A stretch of DNA of 33,264 bases from Candidatus Methanomethylophilaceae archaeon (GTDB taxonomy: Archaea; Thermoplasmatota; Thermoplasmata; Methanomassiliicoccales; Methanomethylophilaceae), in assembly GCA_017519045.1 (NCBI GenBank), contig JAFWTC010000066.1, positions 1 through 33,264 of the forward strand, written 5' to 3'. The notes beneath the pieces were generated by a model. It worked only from the letters and a program-made list of their open reading frames with translations. It was not told the origin of the DNA and did not search any database. Below are positions 1 through 8,459 of this stretch, piece after piece. The first letter of the stretch is position 1. The number at the start of each line of letters is the position of its first letter. The position numbers and the translations under genes are program-made.

Positions 1-1
1 C

Positions 2-1267
2 CAAGGCGTGATACTCGATTTCGGAAACTACGATATCTATTACCAAGGGGTGGACGACCCCGTCAGGGACCCGGTGGACTCGCTGACCGAGCTGTGCGAC
101 TACTACTCCATGACCGCGATCTGGGACGGCGACATCCTGAAGTCCGTGACCAAGGACCAGGAGACCTATCCCAGAGAAGAAAGCGGGATGAGATGGGGCC
201 TGTACCTGAACGAGAAGGGCTCCGTCGGCTGGAAGGCGTGCACGAAGGAGCCGAAGGACGTCCGCATCGGCGATTACGCGGCGGTATGCTGGGGCCTCTG
301 CGGGAGCGACGAGGTCCCAACCCCGGGCGTGGACGCCACCGGAGTCTGCTACTACGGATACGGGCAGAGCTATCGCATAGTGTCCCTGGCCCCCTCATGC
401 ACGGAGACCATCTGCGCGACCGGCGCGGGGAACGTCATCGTGGGGGCCGACGAGTTCAGCAACTACCCGGACTACATCAGGAAGGAGATGGCCACGGGGG
501 AGATAGTCTCGGTGGGAGGATACACCAACCCCAGCTACGAGACCGTCGCGAAGCTGAACCCCGACATAGTGATAGGCGTAGGGGACCAGTCCGTGCATCG
601 CTCCGTAATAGAGAAGCTCAGGGCGCACGGGGTCAACTGCCTGGCGACCTTCCCCGGAGACAGCATCGACACGATCCTGGACAACACGTACATGGTCGGC
701 GCGGCGATGAACTACCAGCTGAAGTCCACTCAGACCATAGAACAGATCGAGAACGCCTTGGAGACGCTGGACGCCGCCCTCGCATCGGGACAGGCCAGGT
801 CCTCAAAGGTCATGATATCCCTTTCCACATCCAAATCGCCCTGGGTGGCCGGAGGCACGACCTACGCCTCGGACGTCATATCCAGGGTGCTCTGCGAGAA
901 CATCTATTCCAAGGAAACGGGGTGGGCGATGGTGAACAGCGAGACCGTCCCCTCCCGCGACCCCGACTACATCATCGTGGTCTCGTCCGACTACGGGAAC
1001 ACCGACCAGGACTACGAGAACATGATCTCATCGCTGTCTGCGGAGTGGAGGAGCACCTCCGCGTTCAGCAACGGAAACATCTATCTCCTCACCGAGGGGG
1101 CGACGGACCTGGCCTCGCGCCCTTCGACGCGCATAGCGCAATTCACCGAGCTCATGTGCAGGATGACGCAGCACGGCGTCTTGGACGATACCAAGCTGCC
1201 GATGCACATAGGCGACGACTACACGAACTATCTTACGATCACAAAGGAGCTGGGGTTCGATACATGA
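2..1267 (+). CDS. ABC importer substrate-binding protein, BtuF/TroA type, with N-terminal DUF4430-like module (5' partial)
   Basis: This is the extracytoplasmic binding protein of a corrinoid- or siderophore-type ABC importer. The frame is open to the window edge, so the start and signal peptide lie outside. The first codon that could act as a start (GTG at 8) is inside a domain that aligns with residues about 36-50 of the next gene (QGVILDFGNYDIYY against KQVLIDMGDGDTYW). Residues 1-110 form a small module resembling DUF4430, the transcobalamin C-terminal-like fold. From about residue 120 a BtuF-like domain begins with the hallmark YRIVSLAPSCTET, followed by NPDIVIG and a C-terminal lobe ending near RIAQFTELM. 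The stop overlaps the next start (ATGA), so the genes are translationally coupled. A corrinoid ligand is suggested by the DUF4430-like module and the tetrapyrrole context, but a siderophore or haem cannot be excluded. Confidence 0.85.
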   Translation, partial: QGVILDFGNYDIYYQGVDDPVRDPVDSLTELCDYYSMTAIWDGDILKSVTKDQETYPREESGMRWGLYLNEKGSVGWKACTKEPKDVRIGDYAAVCWGLCGSDEVPTPGVDATGVCYYGYGQSYRIVSLAPSCTETICATGAGNVIVGADEFSNYPDYIRKEMATGEIVSVGGYTNPSYETVAKLNPDIVIGVGDQSVHRSVIEKLRAHGVNCLATFPGDSIDTILDNTYMVGAAMNYQLKSTQTIEQIENALETLDAALASGQARSSKVMISLSTSKSPWVAGGTTYASDVISRVLCENIYSKETGWAMVNSETVPSRDPDYIIVVSSDYGNTDQDYENMISSLSAEWRSTSAFSNGNIYLLTEGATDLASRPSTRIAQFTELMCRMTQHGVLDDTKLPMHIGDDYTNYLTITKELGFDT

Positions 1268-4200
1268 ACGGCCTCAAGGGAGCATTATGCACGTCCGTCC
1301 TGTTGGCGACCCTGGTCGTCGCGGCATCCTTCGCGATGCTGTCATCGGAAGCGGACGACGTCGGGAAGCAGGTTCTGATAGACATGGGCGACGGCGACAC
1401 CTATTGGTCGCCCGCCTCCTCGGGGAGCATCGCGAGCGCCCTTTCCGAGGCCGCCGAAAAGGCTGGGCTCGAATTGAAGATGGACGGAGGAAACGTATCC
1501 GTCGACGGGATCTCCAGTATAACCGTCGGGGAGCAGACCGTCGGATGGAGGCTCTACGTATGGGAGGACGCCTGGAAGGACGTGACCGGCTCGGTCTCCA
1601 TGGACTCCCCGCTTTCATCCTCTATGGCCCTCGGCCTCTACCCTGCCGGGACCGTGCCGACCGAGACCCCCGTCCACAAGGAGTCGTGGAGCCAGGTCAG
1701 AGGAAACGCCTCGATGGACAGGATGATGGTCGCGGACCTGGACTCGGACGAGGAGATGAAGACGGTCTACGCATGGTCTAGAGGCTCCAACGACTACGTC
1801 ACCGGCACCGTGCTCGTCGCCCGCGGCAACGCCTACGCGTTCTTCAACGGCGGATACATGAACACCCAGAGCACTCCCGCGCTCTACTGCGCGGACCGCT
1901 TCACCGGGGAGACCAAGTGGATAGCGGAGGTCCCTGCCGGAGTGGGCTACGAGACCATGACAGGCTGCATCGTCGGCGACTACTACTACCTGCCGACGAG
2001 CTACGGCTACATCTACAAGATCCCCCTGGAGGGGCCCGGCGAGGACTCCCTCTACGTGCAGCTGTCGTCGAGGCTGCTGACCGATTCGAAGAAGGCGCCG
2101 GCGGTCACCTACGTGGGATACAAAAACCCCGGGGATGAATCCTATTCCGCGGCCGCCGTGGAAGCCATGGACACGACCGCCTTCGACGTCCCTGTCGAGG
2201 TCGGACGCTCCTACGACATCGTCATATCCGACGGGGAGAGGACCTACAAGGGAAGGATGGACGTCAACGCCGCAGGAGCGCTGGGCGTGAAGATCGTCGG
2301 ATCCACCGCCGAGGACAAGGCCCTCATAGCCGACTTCTCCACGCGCGTGACCCACTCCTATTCGGACGTCTCCAAGGTGTTCGTCTCCAAGACGAAATCC
2401 CCGACCCTCGAGGGCCGCAACATCTACAACACCGGCCCGGCGTCCCTGACGTTCTACGGAGGGGCGATCTTCTTCGGGACCAGCGCCGGCTACGCCTACG
2501 CCATGGACCTCGACCTGAACGTCCTCTGGAAATCGGACCTGTCCGGCCAGAACTATTACGACGCGGTCATGGTGGACGACGGAAGGGTGTTCGTCGGGAC
2601 CTACAGCGGGAAGCTCTTCGCGCTGGACGCCTCCACCGGGGAGATCGTGTCCTACGTGGAGGCCGCCTCGTTCCCGTCCACCGTCTACGGCGACGGAGGC
2701 AGGGTGTGCACCCCCGTGAAGATCGACGACATCCTGTTCTTCTCCACCTCGGACGGCCTCGGGATGAACAGCACGCAGGGAGGGTTCTGCGCATACGCCT
2801 TCAAGAACGACGCCTTCGTCAAAGTGTACTCCGAGACGTCGTACGGGCAGGGGTCCACCTTCATGACGCCTGTGGCCTCCGACAAGTTCAAGGGAGTCTA
2901 CTTCGCGACCGACTACGGCCTGATGAGGCTCTCGACCGACATGAAGCTGGAGGTCCTCAACGAGGCCATAAGCGGCATCCGCGCCTCCCCGTTCCTGGTC
3001 AACGGCACCGACCTCCTCATGCAGGACTACGCTTACGCGAAGAACGGGGTCGGCGGGAACATGTACAGGGTCGGCCTCGACGGGAAGATACTCGCGCAGT
3101 TCCAGAGGCCCGCGGAGGTCGACCAGTGGACCATGAGCCCCATGATAGCCGTGGGGGACCGCATCTACTCCGGGACGGACAACGGTTTCTTCATCGTCGA
3201 AGGGAAGATGCCCTCCGTCGGCCAGGAGGAGAAGGACGCCGGGATCAACCCCCTCTGGATAGCCATCGGGATTCTCGCCGCGGCGATTGCGGCGCTGCTG
3301 GCCGTATCCTACCTTCTAGCCAGGCGCAAGAACATGTCGGTCGGGAAGTACCTGGGATCGAAGTTCTCGGCCGTCAGCGGCTTCCGCAACGACTCCATGT
3401 CCAAGACGAAGGCTAACAAGCGCAGGCTGGCTTTCGTCCTCGTCACCGGGATCCTGGCCATGCTGGCGATGTTCATATGCTGCCTCGCCTACGGGCCTTC
3501 GATGAACATGTCCCCATGGGAGGCCATGTCCAACCTCTTCTCCGCCGTGGAGAAGGGAGGAAACGGCCTGACGCTGCCCGAGCTGGTCGTGTACGAGTCC
3601 CGCCTCCCCCGCGCGATCGCGGCGATCGGGGTGGGGGTGGGCCTGGCGATAGCCGGATGCGTCTACCAGGCGGTCATCCGCAACCCGATGGTGGACCCGT
3701 ACATCATGGGAGTGTCCTCCGGAGCGGGAACGTTCGCCGTCGCGGGGATAGCCAGCGGATTCACCTTCTTCGGGATCCTGGAGAACTCTGACTACATGGT
3801 CCCGGTCCTCGCCATCGTCGGCGGGCTCATCGCGTTCGGCCTGACCATGCTCCTGGCGTCCAAGGCCGGGAACACCGCCACGGGATACGTGCTCGCGGGA
3901 GTGGTCATCGGGCTGGCGTTCACATCGGTGCAGACCGTGATACTGACCACCTCCGACTCCGACAAGCTCCACAACGCGATATCCTGGCTGTACGGAAGCT
4001 TCACCAGCGTGGACTGGGGGACCGTGTGGCTGATATTCTTCCCGGCCCTGTTCATATCGTTCGCGTTCTTCATCTGGGCCAAGGAGCTCAACCTGGTGCT
4101 GCTGGGGGACGACAACGCCCAGCAGATGGGGCTCAACGTGAAGAGGTTCGACGCGATCATGCTGATCATGGCGTCCGTGCTGACGTCGGTGTGCGTCGCG

Positions 4201-4449
4201 TTCGTCGGAATCATCGGATTCGTAGGATTGGTGGTGCCGCACGTGTGCCGCATGATACTCGGCGGGGACCACAGGCTGGTCCTTCCGGCCTCGATGGTCC
4301 TGGGGGCGGCCCTGATGCTGCTGGCGGACCTCCTGGCGAGGATGATCATGATACCTTTGGAGCTGCCCGTGGGGGCCATCACCACCGTGGTGGGCGTGCC
4401 GCTGTTCGCCTACCTTCTGGTCAAGAGGGGGAAGATGTACAATGGATGA
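1264..4449 (+). CDS. Fusion of secreted DUF4430-like/beta-propeller region with a BtuC/FecCD permease
   Basis: One uninterrupted frame of 1061 residues starts at the ATG that overlaps the preceding stop. In order: a signal peptide or anchor (1-30, hydrophobic LLATLVVAASFAML); a DUF4430-like module (about 36-135) related to the one in the upstream binding protein; a PQQ-type beta-propeller (about 155-650) with recurring blades such as VFVGTYSGKLFALDASTGE; a transmembrane helix (about 661-683) followed by the basic LARRKN; a linker; and a full ten-helix FecCD permease (about 719-1061) with RLPRAIAAIGVGVGLAIAG, NPMVDPYIMG and GFVGLVVPHVCRM. The extra helix returns the chain to the cytoplasm, so the permease keeps its usual N-in topology, which supports a real fusion. 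An internal ATG at 3334 could start a separate permease, but it has no clear ribosome site. Usual BtuC proteins have about 330 residues. Confidence 0.85.
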   Translation: MNGLKGALCTSVLLATLVVAASFAMLSSEADDVGKQVLIDMGDGDTYWSPASSGSIASALSEAAEKAGLELKMDGGNVSVDGISSITVGEQTVGWRLYVWEDAWKDVTGSVSMDSPLSSSMALGLYPAGTVPTETPVHKESWSQVRGNASMDRMMVADLDSDEEMKTVYAWSRGSNDYVTGTVLVARGNAYAFFNGGYMNTQSTPALYCADRFTGETKWIAEVPAGVGYETMTGCIVGDYYYLPTSYGYIYKIPLEGPGEDSLYVQLSSRLLTDSKKAPAVTYVGYKNPGDESYSAAAVEAMDTTAFDVPVEVGRSYDIVISDGERTYKGRMDVNAAGALGVKIVGSTAEDKALIADFSTRVTHSYSDVSKVFVSKTKSPTLEGRNIYNTGPASLTFYGGAIFFGTSAGYAYAMDLDLNVLWKSDLSGQNYYDAVMVDDGRVFVGTYSGKLFALDASTGEIVSYVEAASFPSTVYGDGGRVCTPVKIDDILFFSTSDGLGMNSTQGGFCAYAFKNDAFVKVYSETSYGQGSTFMTPVASDKFKGVYFATDYGLMRLSTDMKLEVLNEAISGIRASPFLVNGTDLLMQDYAYAKNGVGGNMYRVGLDGKILAQFQRPAEVDQWTMSPMIAVGDRIYSGTDNGFFIVEGKMPSVGQEEKDAGINPLWIAIGILAAAIAALLAVSYLLARRKNMSVGKYLGSKFSAVSGFRNDSMSKTKANKRRLAFVLVTGILAMLAMFICCLAYGPSMNMSPWEAMSNLFSAVEKGGNGLTLPELVVYESRLPRAIAAIGVGVGLAIAGCVYQAVIRNPMVDPYIMGVSSGAGTFAVAGIASGFTFFGILENSDYMVPVLAIVGGLIAFGLTMLLASKAGNTATGYVLAGVVIGLAFTSVQTVILTTSDSDKLHNAISWLYGSFTSVDWGTVWLIFFPALFISFAFFIWAKELNLVLLGDDNAQQMGLNVKRFDAIMLIMASVLTSVCVAFVGIIGFVGLVVPHVCRMILGGDHRLVLPASMVLGAALMLLADLLARMIMIPLELPVGAITTVVGVPLFAYLLVKRGKMYNG

Positions 4450-5347
4450 GCAGCCGCTTCTGGAGATAAGGGGCCTGAACAAGATCTACGACAACGGGTT
4501 CCACGCGGTGCGCGACGTGTCGTTCAGCCTCCCCGCCGGGAAGCTGGTGGGGCTGATCGGCCCCAACGGATGCGGGAAGTCGACGATGATGAGATGCATC
4601 AACAAGATGCACTCCATAACGTCCGGGGACGTCCTCATCGACGGGAGGTCGGTCCTGGACCAGAGCGTCACGGAGATAGCCAAGCAGGTAGCGAACGTCC
4701 CCGCCGAGCTGAAGAACAGCTTCGGGCTGACCGTGTACGAGACCGTCATGCTAGGCCGCTACCCCCATCTCAGGAACCTGTGGTGGGAGACCGACGAGGA
4801 CGAGACCGAGGTCATCGACGCGATGGAGAAGTTCGGCATCAAGCACCTGCAGGACCGCCCCATAAACATGCTCTCCTCCGGGGAGATGCAGAGGGTGCTG
4901 ATCGCCAAGGCCTACGTGCAGGAGCCCAGGCTGATGCTGGTGGACGAGCCGACGTCCCATCTGGACATGAAGTACAAGCTGAACGTCATGGAGTACCTCC
5001 GCGCCATGGTCAAGCAGAACATGACCGCGCTGGTCGCCGAGCACGACATCTCGCTGATGGCCAGGTACTGCGACCTGTGCGTCATCATGAAGAAGGGGCA
5101 GCTGGTGGCCGTCGGGAACCCGAAGGAGGTCATCACCGAGGACCTGGTGCGCGACGTGTACGACGTGATAGCCAACGTCGGCGTCGACAAGGACGGGGAG
5201 ATATACGTCCTGCCGAAGAAGTTCGCCGGCGACTACAGGCTCCGACGGCTTCGCAACTGCTCCGCGCCTCTGCGGTTCGACGGATCCAGCGGTCATGCCG
5301 GCGGTGGCGGCAAGACGCCGTCCATGATTTACTATGTCTTAGACTAG
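4442..5347 (+). CDS. ABC importer ATPase, BtuD/FecE type
   Basis: Cytoplasmic ATPase that powers the permease encoded just upstream; the genes overlap by 8 nt. It has Walker A GPNGCGKST (near residue 40), signature LSSGEMQ, Walker B LMLVDEPTS and switch histidine AEHD. Length is 301 residues, somewhat longer than usual because of a basic, glycine-rich tail after GDYRLRRLRN that is not a recognised domain. This is the only gene in the window that ends with TAG. A TAA follows one codon later (TAG ACA TAA), so readthrough would add only two residues. The last codons lie inside an inverted repeat (5333-5352). Family assignment is firm; the substrate is inferred only from its partners. Confidence 0.93.
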   Translation: MDEQPLLEIRGLNKIYDNGFHAVRDVSFSLPAGKLVGLIGPNGCGKSTMMRCINKMHSITSGDVLIDGRSVLDQSVTEIAKQVANVPAELKNSFGLTVYETVMLGRYPHLRNLWWETDEDETEVIDAMEKFGIKHLQDRPINMLSSGEMQRVLIAKAYVQEPRLMLVDEPTSHLDMKYKLNVMEYLRAMVKQNMTALVAEHDISLMARYCDLCVIMKKGQLVAVGNPKEVITEDLVRDVYDVIANVGVDKDGEIYVLPKKFAGDYRLRRLRNCSAPLRFDGSSGHAGGGGKTPSMIYYVLD

Positions 5348-5352
5348 ACATA
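5333..5352. repeat. Inverted repeat across the end of the ABC ATPase gene
   Basis: Perfect 7-bp arms TATGTCT and AGACATA are separated by TAGACT. The repeat spans the TAG stop at 5345-5347 and lies 36-55 nt upstream of the TATA-like box of the MFS gene. It could be an operator for that gene or a weak RNA hairpin; no T-run follows directly. Confidence 0.4.
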
Positions 5353-5387
5353 ATGTTTCATATAACACTATTAGTTGTCGAATCAAA

Positions 5388-5400
5388 CTTTAATAAAAGG
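5388..5400 (+). promoter_or_regulatory. TATA-like box for the MFS-Usp gene
   Basis: CTTTAATAAAAGG is centred about 25 nt before the ATG at 5419. With archaeal TATA-to-start spacing, transcription would begin at or next to the start codon, giving a leaderless mRNA. This also argues against the in-frame upstream ATG at 5353. Confidence 0.6.
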
Positions 5401-5418
5401 ACGAAATGGGCGTCTGGC

Positions 5419-7125
5419 ATGGACAATAGCAGAAAACCGTTCATTCCGAACGCTATCACGCTCGCGACCATCCTCCTGTCATCCATGGTCATCCTGATGG
5501 GGGCGGCCGCCGTCGCCCCTGCCCTGAGGGGGATCGGCGAGCACTTCGGACAGACGGAATCCATGACCGCCCTGGTCATAGGGCTTCCCGCCCTCTCGGT
5601 GGCGGTCTTCGGGTTCGCGGTAGGATATCTGGCGGACCGCTTCGGCAAGGTCAAGGTGCTCTTCGCCTGCCTGGCGGTCTTCACCGTCATGGGAACCCTC
5701 CCCTACTTCTTGAACGACTACACGGCGATCCTCGCCTGCCGCTTCCTGCTCGGGATCGGGCTCACCGGAATCTCGTCGGCCAGCACCGCGTTGATCGGCG
5801 AATACTGGAACGGCCCCCAGCGCATGAAGGTCATTGGGTACCAGTCGGCCGCCATAGGCGTCGGGGGGTTCGTGCTGGAGACCCTGGGAGGCACCCTCGC
5901 AGACATCGGATGGAACTACCCGTTCCTGATCTACCTCGTCGGCGTCCCGATCGTCCTTCTCGGAATCGTCTCCGTCAGAGAGCCGGAGAGGCGCTCCATT
6001 TCGGCGGGGTCCGAAGAGGCCGACATCCCCAACAGGAAGGGGAGGATCGCGATCTGCTACATCGCGGTGTTCTGCGAGATGTTCATCATGTTCTCCATGC
6101 CGACGAACTTCTCGTATTACGTGCCGTCCATCGGCCTTGAAGCCAACGCCGGCCTCCTGTGCGGACTCCTTCTGGGGCTCATGGGCGTGTCCCAGGCGGT
6201 GTTCAGTCTGTTCTACAGCCGCAGCGCGGCGAAGCTCAGCGAGAGGACGTCCTACGGGTGCGCCTATCTCCTGATGGCCGTCGGCATGGGATTGCTGTTC
6301 GTCCCCGAGCTCGTCCACGGCGAGGCCGCCCTCATAGCCATCCTGTTCGTCGCGGAGGTCCTTATAGGCTGCTCCCTCGGCCTCCTGATGCCGACGGTCG
6401 TGGGGTCCCTCTCCAGGCTGTCCACGGCGAACACGTCCGGGAAGATCATGGGAGGGTACGCCATGGCCCTCAACCTCTCCACTTTCCTCTCCGGAATGCT
6501 GGTGCCCCTGATATTCGAGATCCTGGGGGCCCACACCCTCGTGTTCGCCGCCCTGGCCTGCTTCGCCGTGATCATGGCCGTCACCTTCCTCGTGCTCAGC
6601 GCCTCGTCCAGACGCTCCGCCGAAGAGGGCGCCAGCGTCTCCACCAGGAAGATAGGCGCGTCGAAGCCCATGTCCACCGACTTCAGCATGTACAGCGTCG
6701 TGCTGGTCCCCACGGACGGCTCCGAGAACAGCAGGTTCGCCGTCGACAACGCGATAGACGTCGCCAAGAAGAACCGCTCCTCCATCATCGCCCTGTTCGT
6801 GATAGACACGGAGAAGTACGCCGGCCTCGGAGACGGGAAATCCACAGGGGAGATCATGAGGGAGGCCGGGAAGGAGGAATCCGAGACGGCCATCGGATAC
6901 GTGGTGGAGAAGGCGGAGGAGAACGGGATCGACGTCACCGCGAAGGTGGTGATCGGACGTCCTGCCGAGGAGATCGTCAAGGAATCCAGGAACGCCGACC
7001 TGGTCGTCTGCGGCTCCCTGGGACGCACGAACCTCAAGAGGGCCATGATGGGCTCCGTCGCCGAAGCCGTGGTGAGGATGGCCCACTGCCCCGTGCTGGT
7101 CTGCCGCAGGACCGCCAAGAAATGA
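5419..7125 (+). CDS. MFS transporter fused to a C-terminal universal stress protein (UspA) domain
   Basis: 568-residue membrane protein. Residues 1-400 form a 12-helix major facilitator with the motif-A loop GYLADRFGKVKVL between helices 2 and 3; the substrate cannot be told from sequence, though the layout resembles cyanate/nitrate-type or drug-type carriers. Residues about 425-568 are a complete Usp domain: it begins YSVVLVPTDGSENS and carries the ATP-binding signature G-x2-G-x9-GS as GSLGRTNLKRAMMGS. The domain would sit on the cytoplasmic face, where nucleotide binding could gate or report on transport (inference). The start at 5419 was chosen because a TATA-like box lies about 25 nt before it. 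The gene stands alone between that promoter and a terminator at 7131. Confidence 0.88.
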   Translation: MDNSRKPFIPNAITLATILLSSMVILMGAAAVAPALRGIGEHFGQTESMTALVIGLPALSVAVFGFAVGYLADRFGKVKVLFACLAVFTVMGTLPYFLNDYTAILACRFLLGIGLTGISSASTALIGEYWNGPQRMKVIGYQSAAIGVGGFVLETLGGTLADIGWNYPFLIYLVGVPIVLLGIVSVREPERRSISAGSEEADIPNRKGRIAICYIAVFCEMFIMFSMPTNFSYYVPSIGLEANAGLLCGLLLGLMGVSQAVFSLFYSRSAAKLSERTSYGCAYLLMAVGMGLLFVPELVHGEAALIAILFVAEVLIGCSLGLLMPTVVGSLSRLSTANTSGKIMGGYAMALNLSTFLSGMLVPLIFEILGAHTLVFAALACFAVIMAVTFLVLSASSRRSAEEGASVSTRKIGASKPMSTDFSMYSVVLVPTDGSENSRFAVDNAIDVAKKNRSSIIALFVIDTEKYAGLGDGKSTGEIMREAGKEESETAIGYVVEKAEENGIDVTAKVVIGRPAEEIVKESRNADLVVCGSLGRTNLKRAMMGSVAEAVVRMAHCPVLVCRRTAKK

Positions 7126-7130
7126 AACTC

Positions 7131-7153
7131 GGGGGCATGGCCCCCTCTTTTTC
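7131..7153 (+). terminator. Intrinsic-type terminator after the MFS-Usp gene
   Basis: GGGGGC-ATG-GCCCCC hairpin (6-bp stem, 3-nt loop) followed by a T-rich run CTCTTTTTCCT, beginning 5 nt after the TGA stop. Confidence 0.7.
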
Positions 7154-7160
7154 CTAACCG

Positions 7161-7170
7161 AAAATAATAA
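7161..7170 (+). promoter_or_regulatory. TATA-like box for the two-helix membrane protein gene
   Basis: AAAATAATAA is centred about 29 nt before the ATG at 7195, directly after the preceding terminator. The predicted transcription start falls within a few nucleotides of the start codon. Confidence 0.5.
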
Positions 7171-7194
7171 CTGTTCTCACAATGATTTCCATCC

Positions 7195-7800
7195 ATGGAC
7201 GAATCGCCGGGCGACCGCGTCACGATGTGTCAGGACGGGAAGTACCGCTGGGTGTACGAGATGAGCCTGTTCCGCAACCCGACCATCCTGTACACCCTCA
7301 TCGGAGTCTTCCTCCTGGTGATCGCCATCATGTGGCTCCTGATGTTCTTCATCGGACTCGGCGACGGAGTCTCCGAAGCTGCCGAAGGAGCGACGATGGT
7401 AGCGGGCATAGGCCTCGCGATCATCATTCCGCTGTGCCTCATCGGATACGCGATCTATGCGCTTATCTTGAAAGGGAAGTACTGCGTCGTATTCGAGATG
7501 GACGATGACGGGGTCCTCCACGCCCAGCAGGAGCGGCAGGCCGAGAAGGCGGGACTCCTCGCGGACATAGGCATCCTCGCAGGAATCCTGGCCGGGAACC
7601 CGACCCTCGCGGGATCGTCGCTGCTGGCGAAGACCAACGACAGCATGTACACGGAATTCTCCGACGTGAGGTTCATAAGGCCCGCCCGCGGAAGGAACAC
7701 CATCTACGTGAACAACAACCAGGTCTACGTCCCGGACGAGGACTTCGACATGGTCCTGGACTTCATCAGGGGCCGTTGCCCGAACGCCCGCAAGTCCTGA
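7195..7800 (+). CDS. Two-helix membrane protein of unknown function
   Basis: 201 residues with no family I recognise. A short polar N-terminus with two cysteine-region charged patches leads to a hydrophobic helix at about 30-54 (YTLIGVFLLVIAIMWLLMF). A second lies at about 70-92 (GLAIIIPLCLIGYAIYALIL). A mostly soluble C-terminal region of about 108 residues follows, with an alanine/glycine-rich stretch near 115-145. Ending the protein is a patterned segment, TIYVNNNQVYVPDEDFDMVL, that looks like a small beta-rich or PH-like cytoplasmic domain (inference from pattern only). It has its own TATA-like box and is monocistronic, with the next promoter 45 nt beyond its stop. Coding is well supported by the GC-rich third positions. 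Confidence 0.75.
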   Translation: MDESPGDRVTMCQDGKYRWVYEMSLFRNPTILYTLIGVFLLVIAIMWLLMFFIGLGDGVSEAAEGATMVAGIGLAIIIPLCLIGYAIYALILKGKYCVVFEMDDDGVLHAQQERQAEKAGLLADIGILAGILAGNPTLAGSSLLAKTNDSMYTEFSDVRFIRPARGRNTIYVNNNQVYVPDEDFDMVLDFIRGRCPNARKS

Positions 7801-7843
7801 CGGCGCCTGAGCCAGCGGAACCGCAAAGCATAGCCGTAACAGC

Positions 7844-7853
7844 ATTTTATAGC
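7844..7853 (+). promoter_or_regulatory. TATA-like box for the XRE-cupin / acyl-CoA synthetase operon
   Basis: ATTTTATAGC lies about 35 nt before the ATG at 7884, predicting a transcription start near 7875 and a very short leader. Confidence 0.5.
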
Positions 7854-7883
7854 AAAAGCCTGTTGCTCCGCTCAGTGACGGTC

Positions 7884-8459
7884 ATGGAGCCTAACATAGC
7901 GGAAGTGGCGGAGCGCATAGCGGCGATGAGGGATCTTTGCGGAGTGTCCGCAGAGGAAATGGCGTCCATCGTGGGGAAGCCCGTGGACGAGTACCTGGAA
8001 TACGAGACCGGGAAGAGGGACTTCTCGTTCACCTTCCTGTACAAGTGCGCCGAGAGGTTCGGGATCGACATGGTCGAGCTCCTCACCGGAGACAACCCCC
8101 ACCTGTCCGGCTTCACCCTCGTGAGGAGCGGGCACGGTCTTCCCATGAAGAGGCGCATCGGATTCGAGTACCAGCATCTCGCGGCGACCTTCAAGAACAA
8201 GATCTCGGAGCCGTTCGTGGTCATAGCCCCCTACATCGAGGAGGACCAGGACGCGCCGATCCGCGTCTCCACCCACGTCGGGCAGGAGTTCGACTACGTC
8301 CTGGAGGGGACAATGAGGTTCTCCCACGACGGCCGCGTGATGGACCTGGGCCCCGGGGACTCGGTATATTACGACTCCGGCAAGCCCCATGGCATGTATG
8401 CGACTTCCAAGGACGGCTGCAGGTTCATAGCCGTAGTGATGAGAGGTGCGGAGCAGTGA
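7884..8459 (+). CDS. XRE-family helix-turn-helix regulator with C-terminal cupin domain
   Basis: 191-residue DNA-binding regulator. An XRE-type helix-turn-helix occupies about residues 8-65 (AERIAAMRDLCGVSAEEMAS then a recognition helix ending YETGKRDFS). A single cupin barrel follows at about 115-190 with HVGQEFDYVLEG and GDSVYYDSGKPHGMYA, which supply the usual metal or ligand positions. The cupin probably senses a small molecule, plausibly the acid or acyl-CoA handled by the synthetase encoded next. The stop overlaps that gene's GTG start by 4 nt. An in-frame GTG at 7875 could add three residues, but the ATG is favoured. A second XRE-cupin beside an acyl-CoA ligase lies at 16350-16904. Confidence 0.85.
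   Translation: MEPNIAEVAERIAAMRDLCGVSAEEMASIVGKPVDEYLEYETGKRDFSFTFLYKCAERFGIDMVELLTGDNPHLSGFTLVRSGHGLPMKRRIGFEYQHLAATFKNKISEPFVVIAPYIEEDQDAPIRVSTHVGQEFDYVLEGTMRFSHDGRVMDLGPGDSVYYDSGKPHGMYATSKDGCRFIAVVMRGAEQ

Noticed and set aside
3334-4449. Separate permease gene starting at an internal ATG of the propeller fusion
   Set aside because: There is no clear ribosome site or promoter, the frame is continuous, and the extra helix gives consistent topology for a fusion.
3316-4482. Long open frames on the strand opposite real genes (for example minus 3316-4482, 5479-7086, 10308-12851, 20088-22130)
   Set aside because: They mirror GC-rich coding sequence, have arginine-, histidine- or glycine-rich translations without recognisable domains, and conflict with well-supported genes.
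5353-5418. Upstream in-frame start for the MFS-Usp gene
   Set aside because: The added residues would be coded by AT-rich sequence that contains the likely TATA box; they do not resemble an MFS N-terminus.
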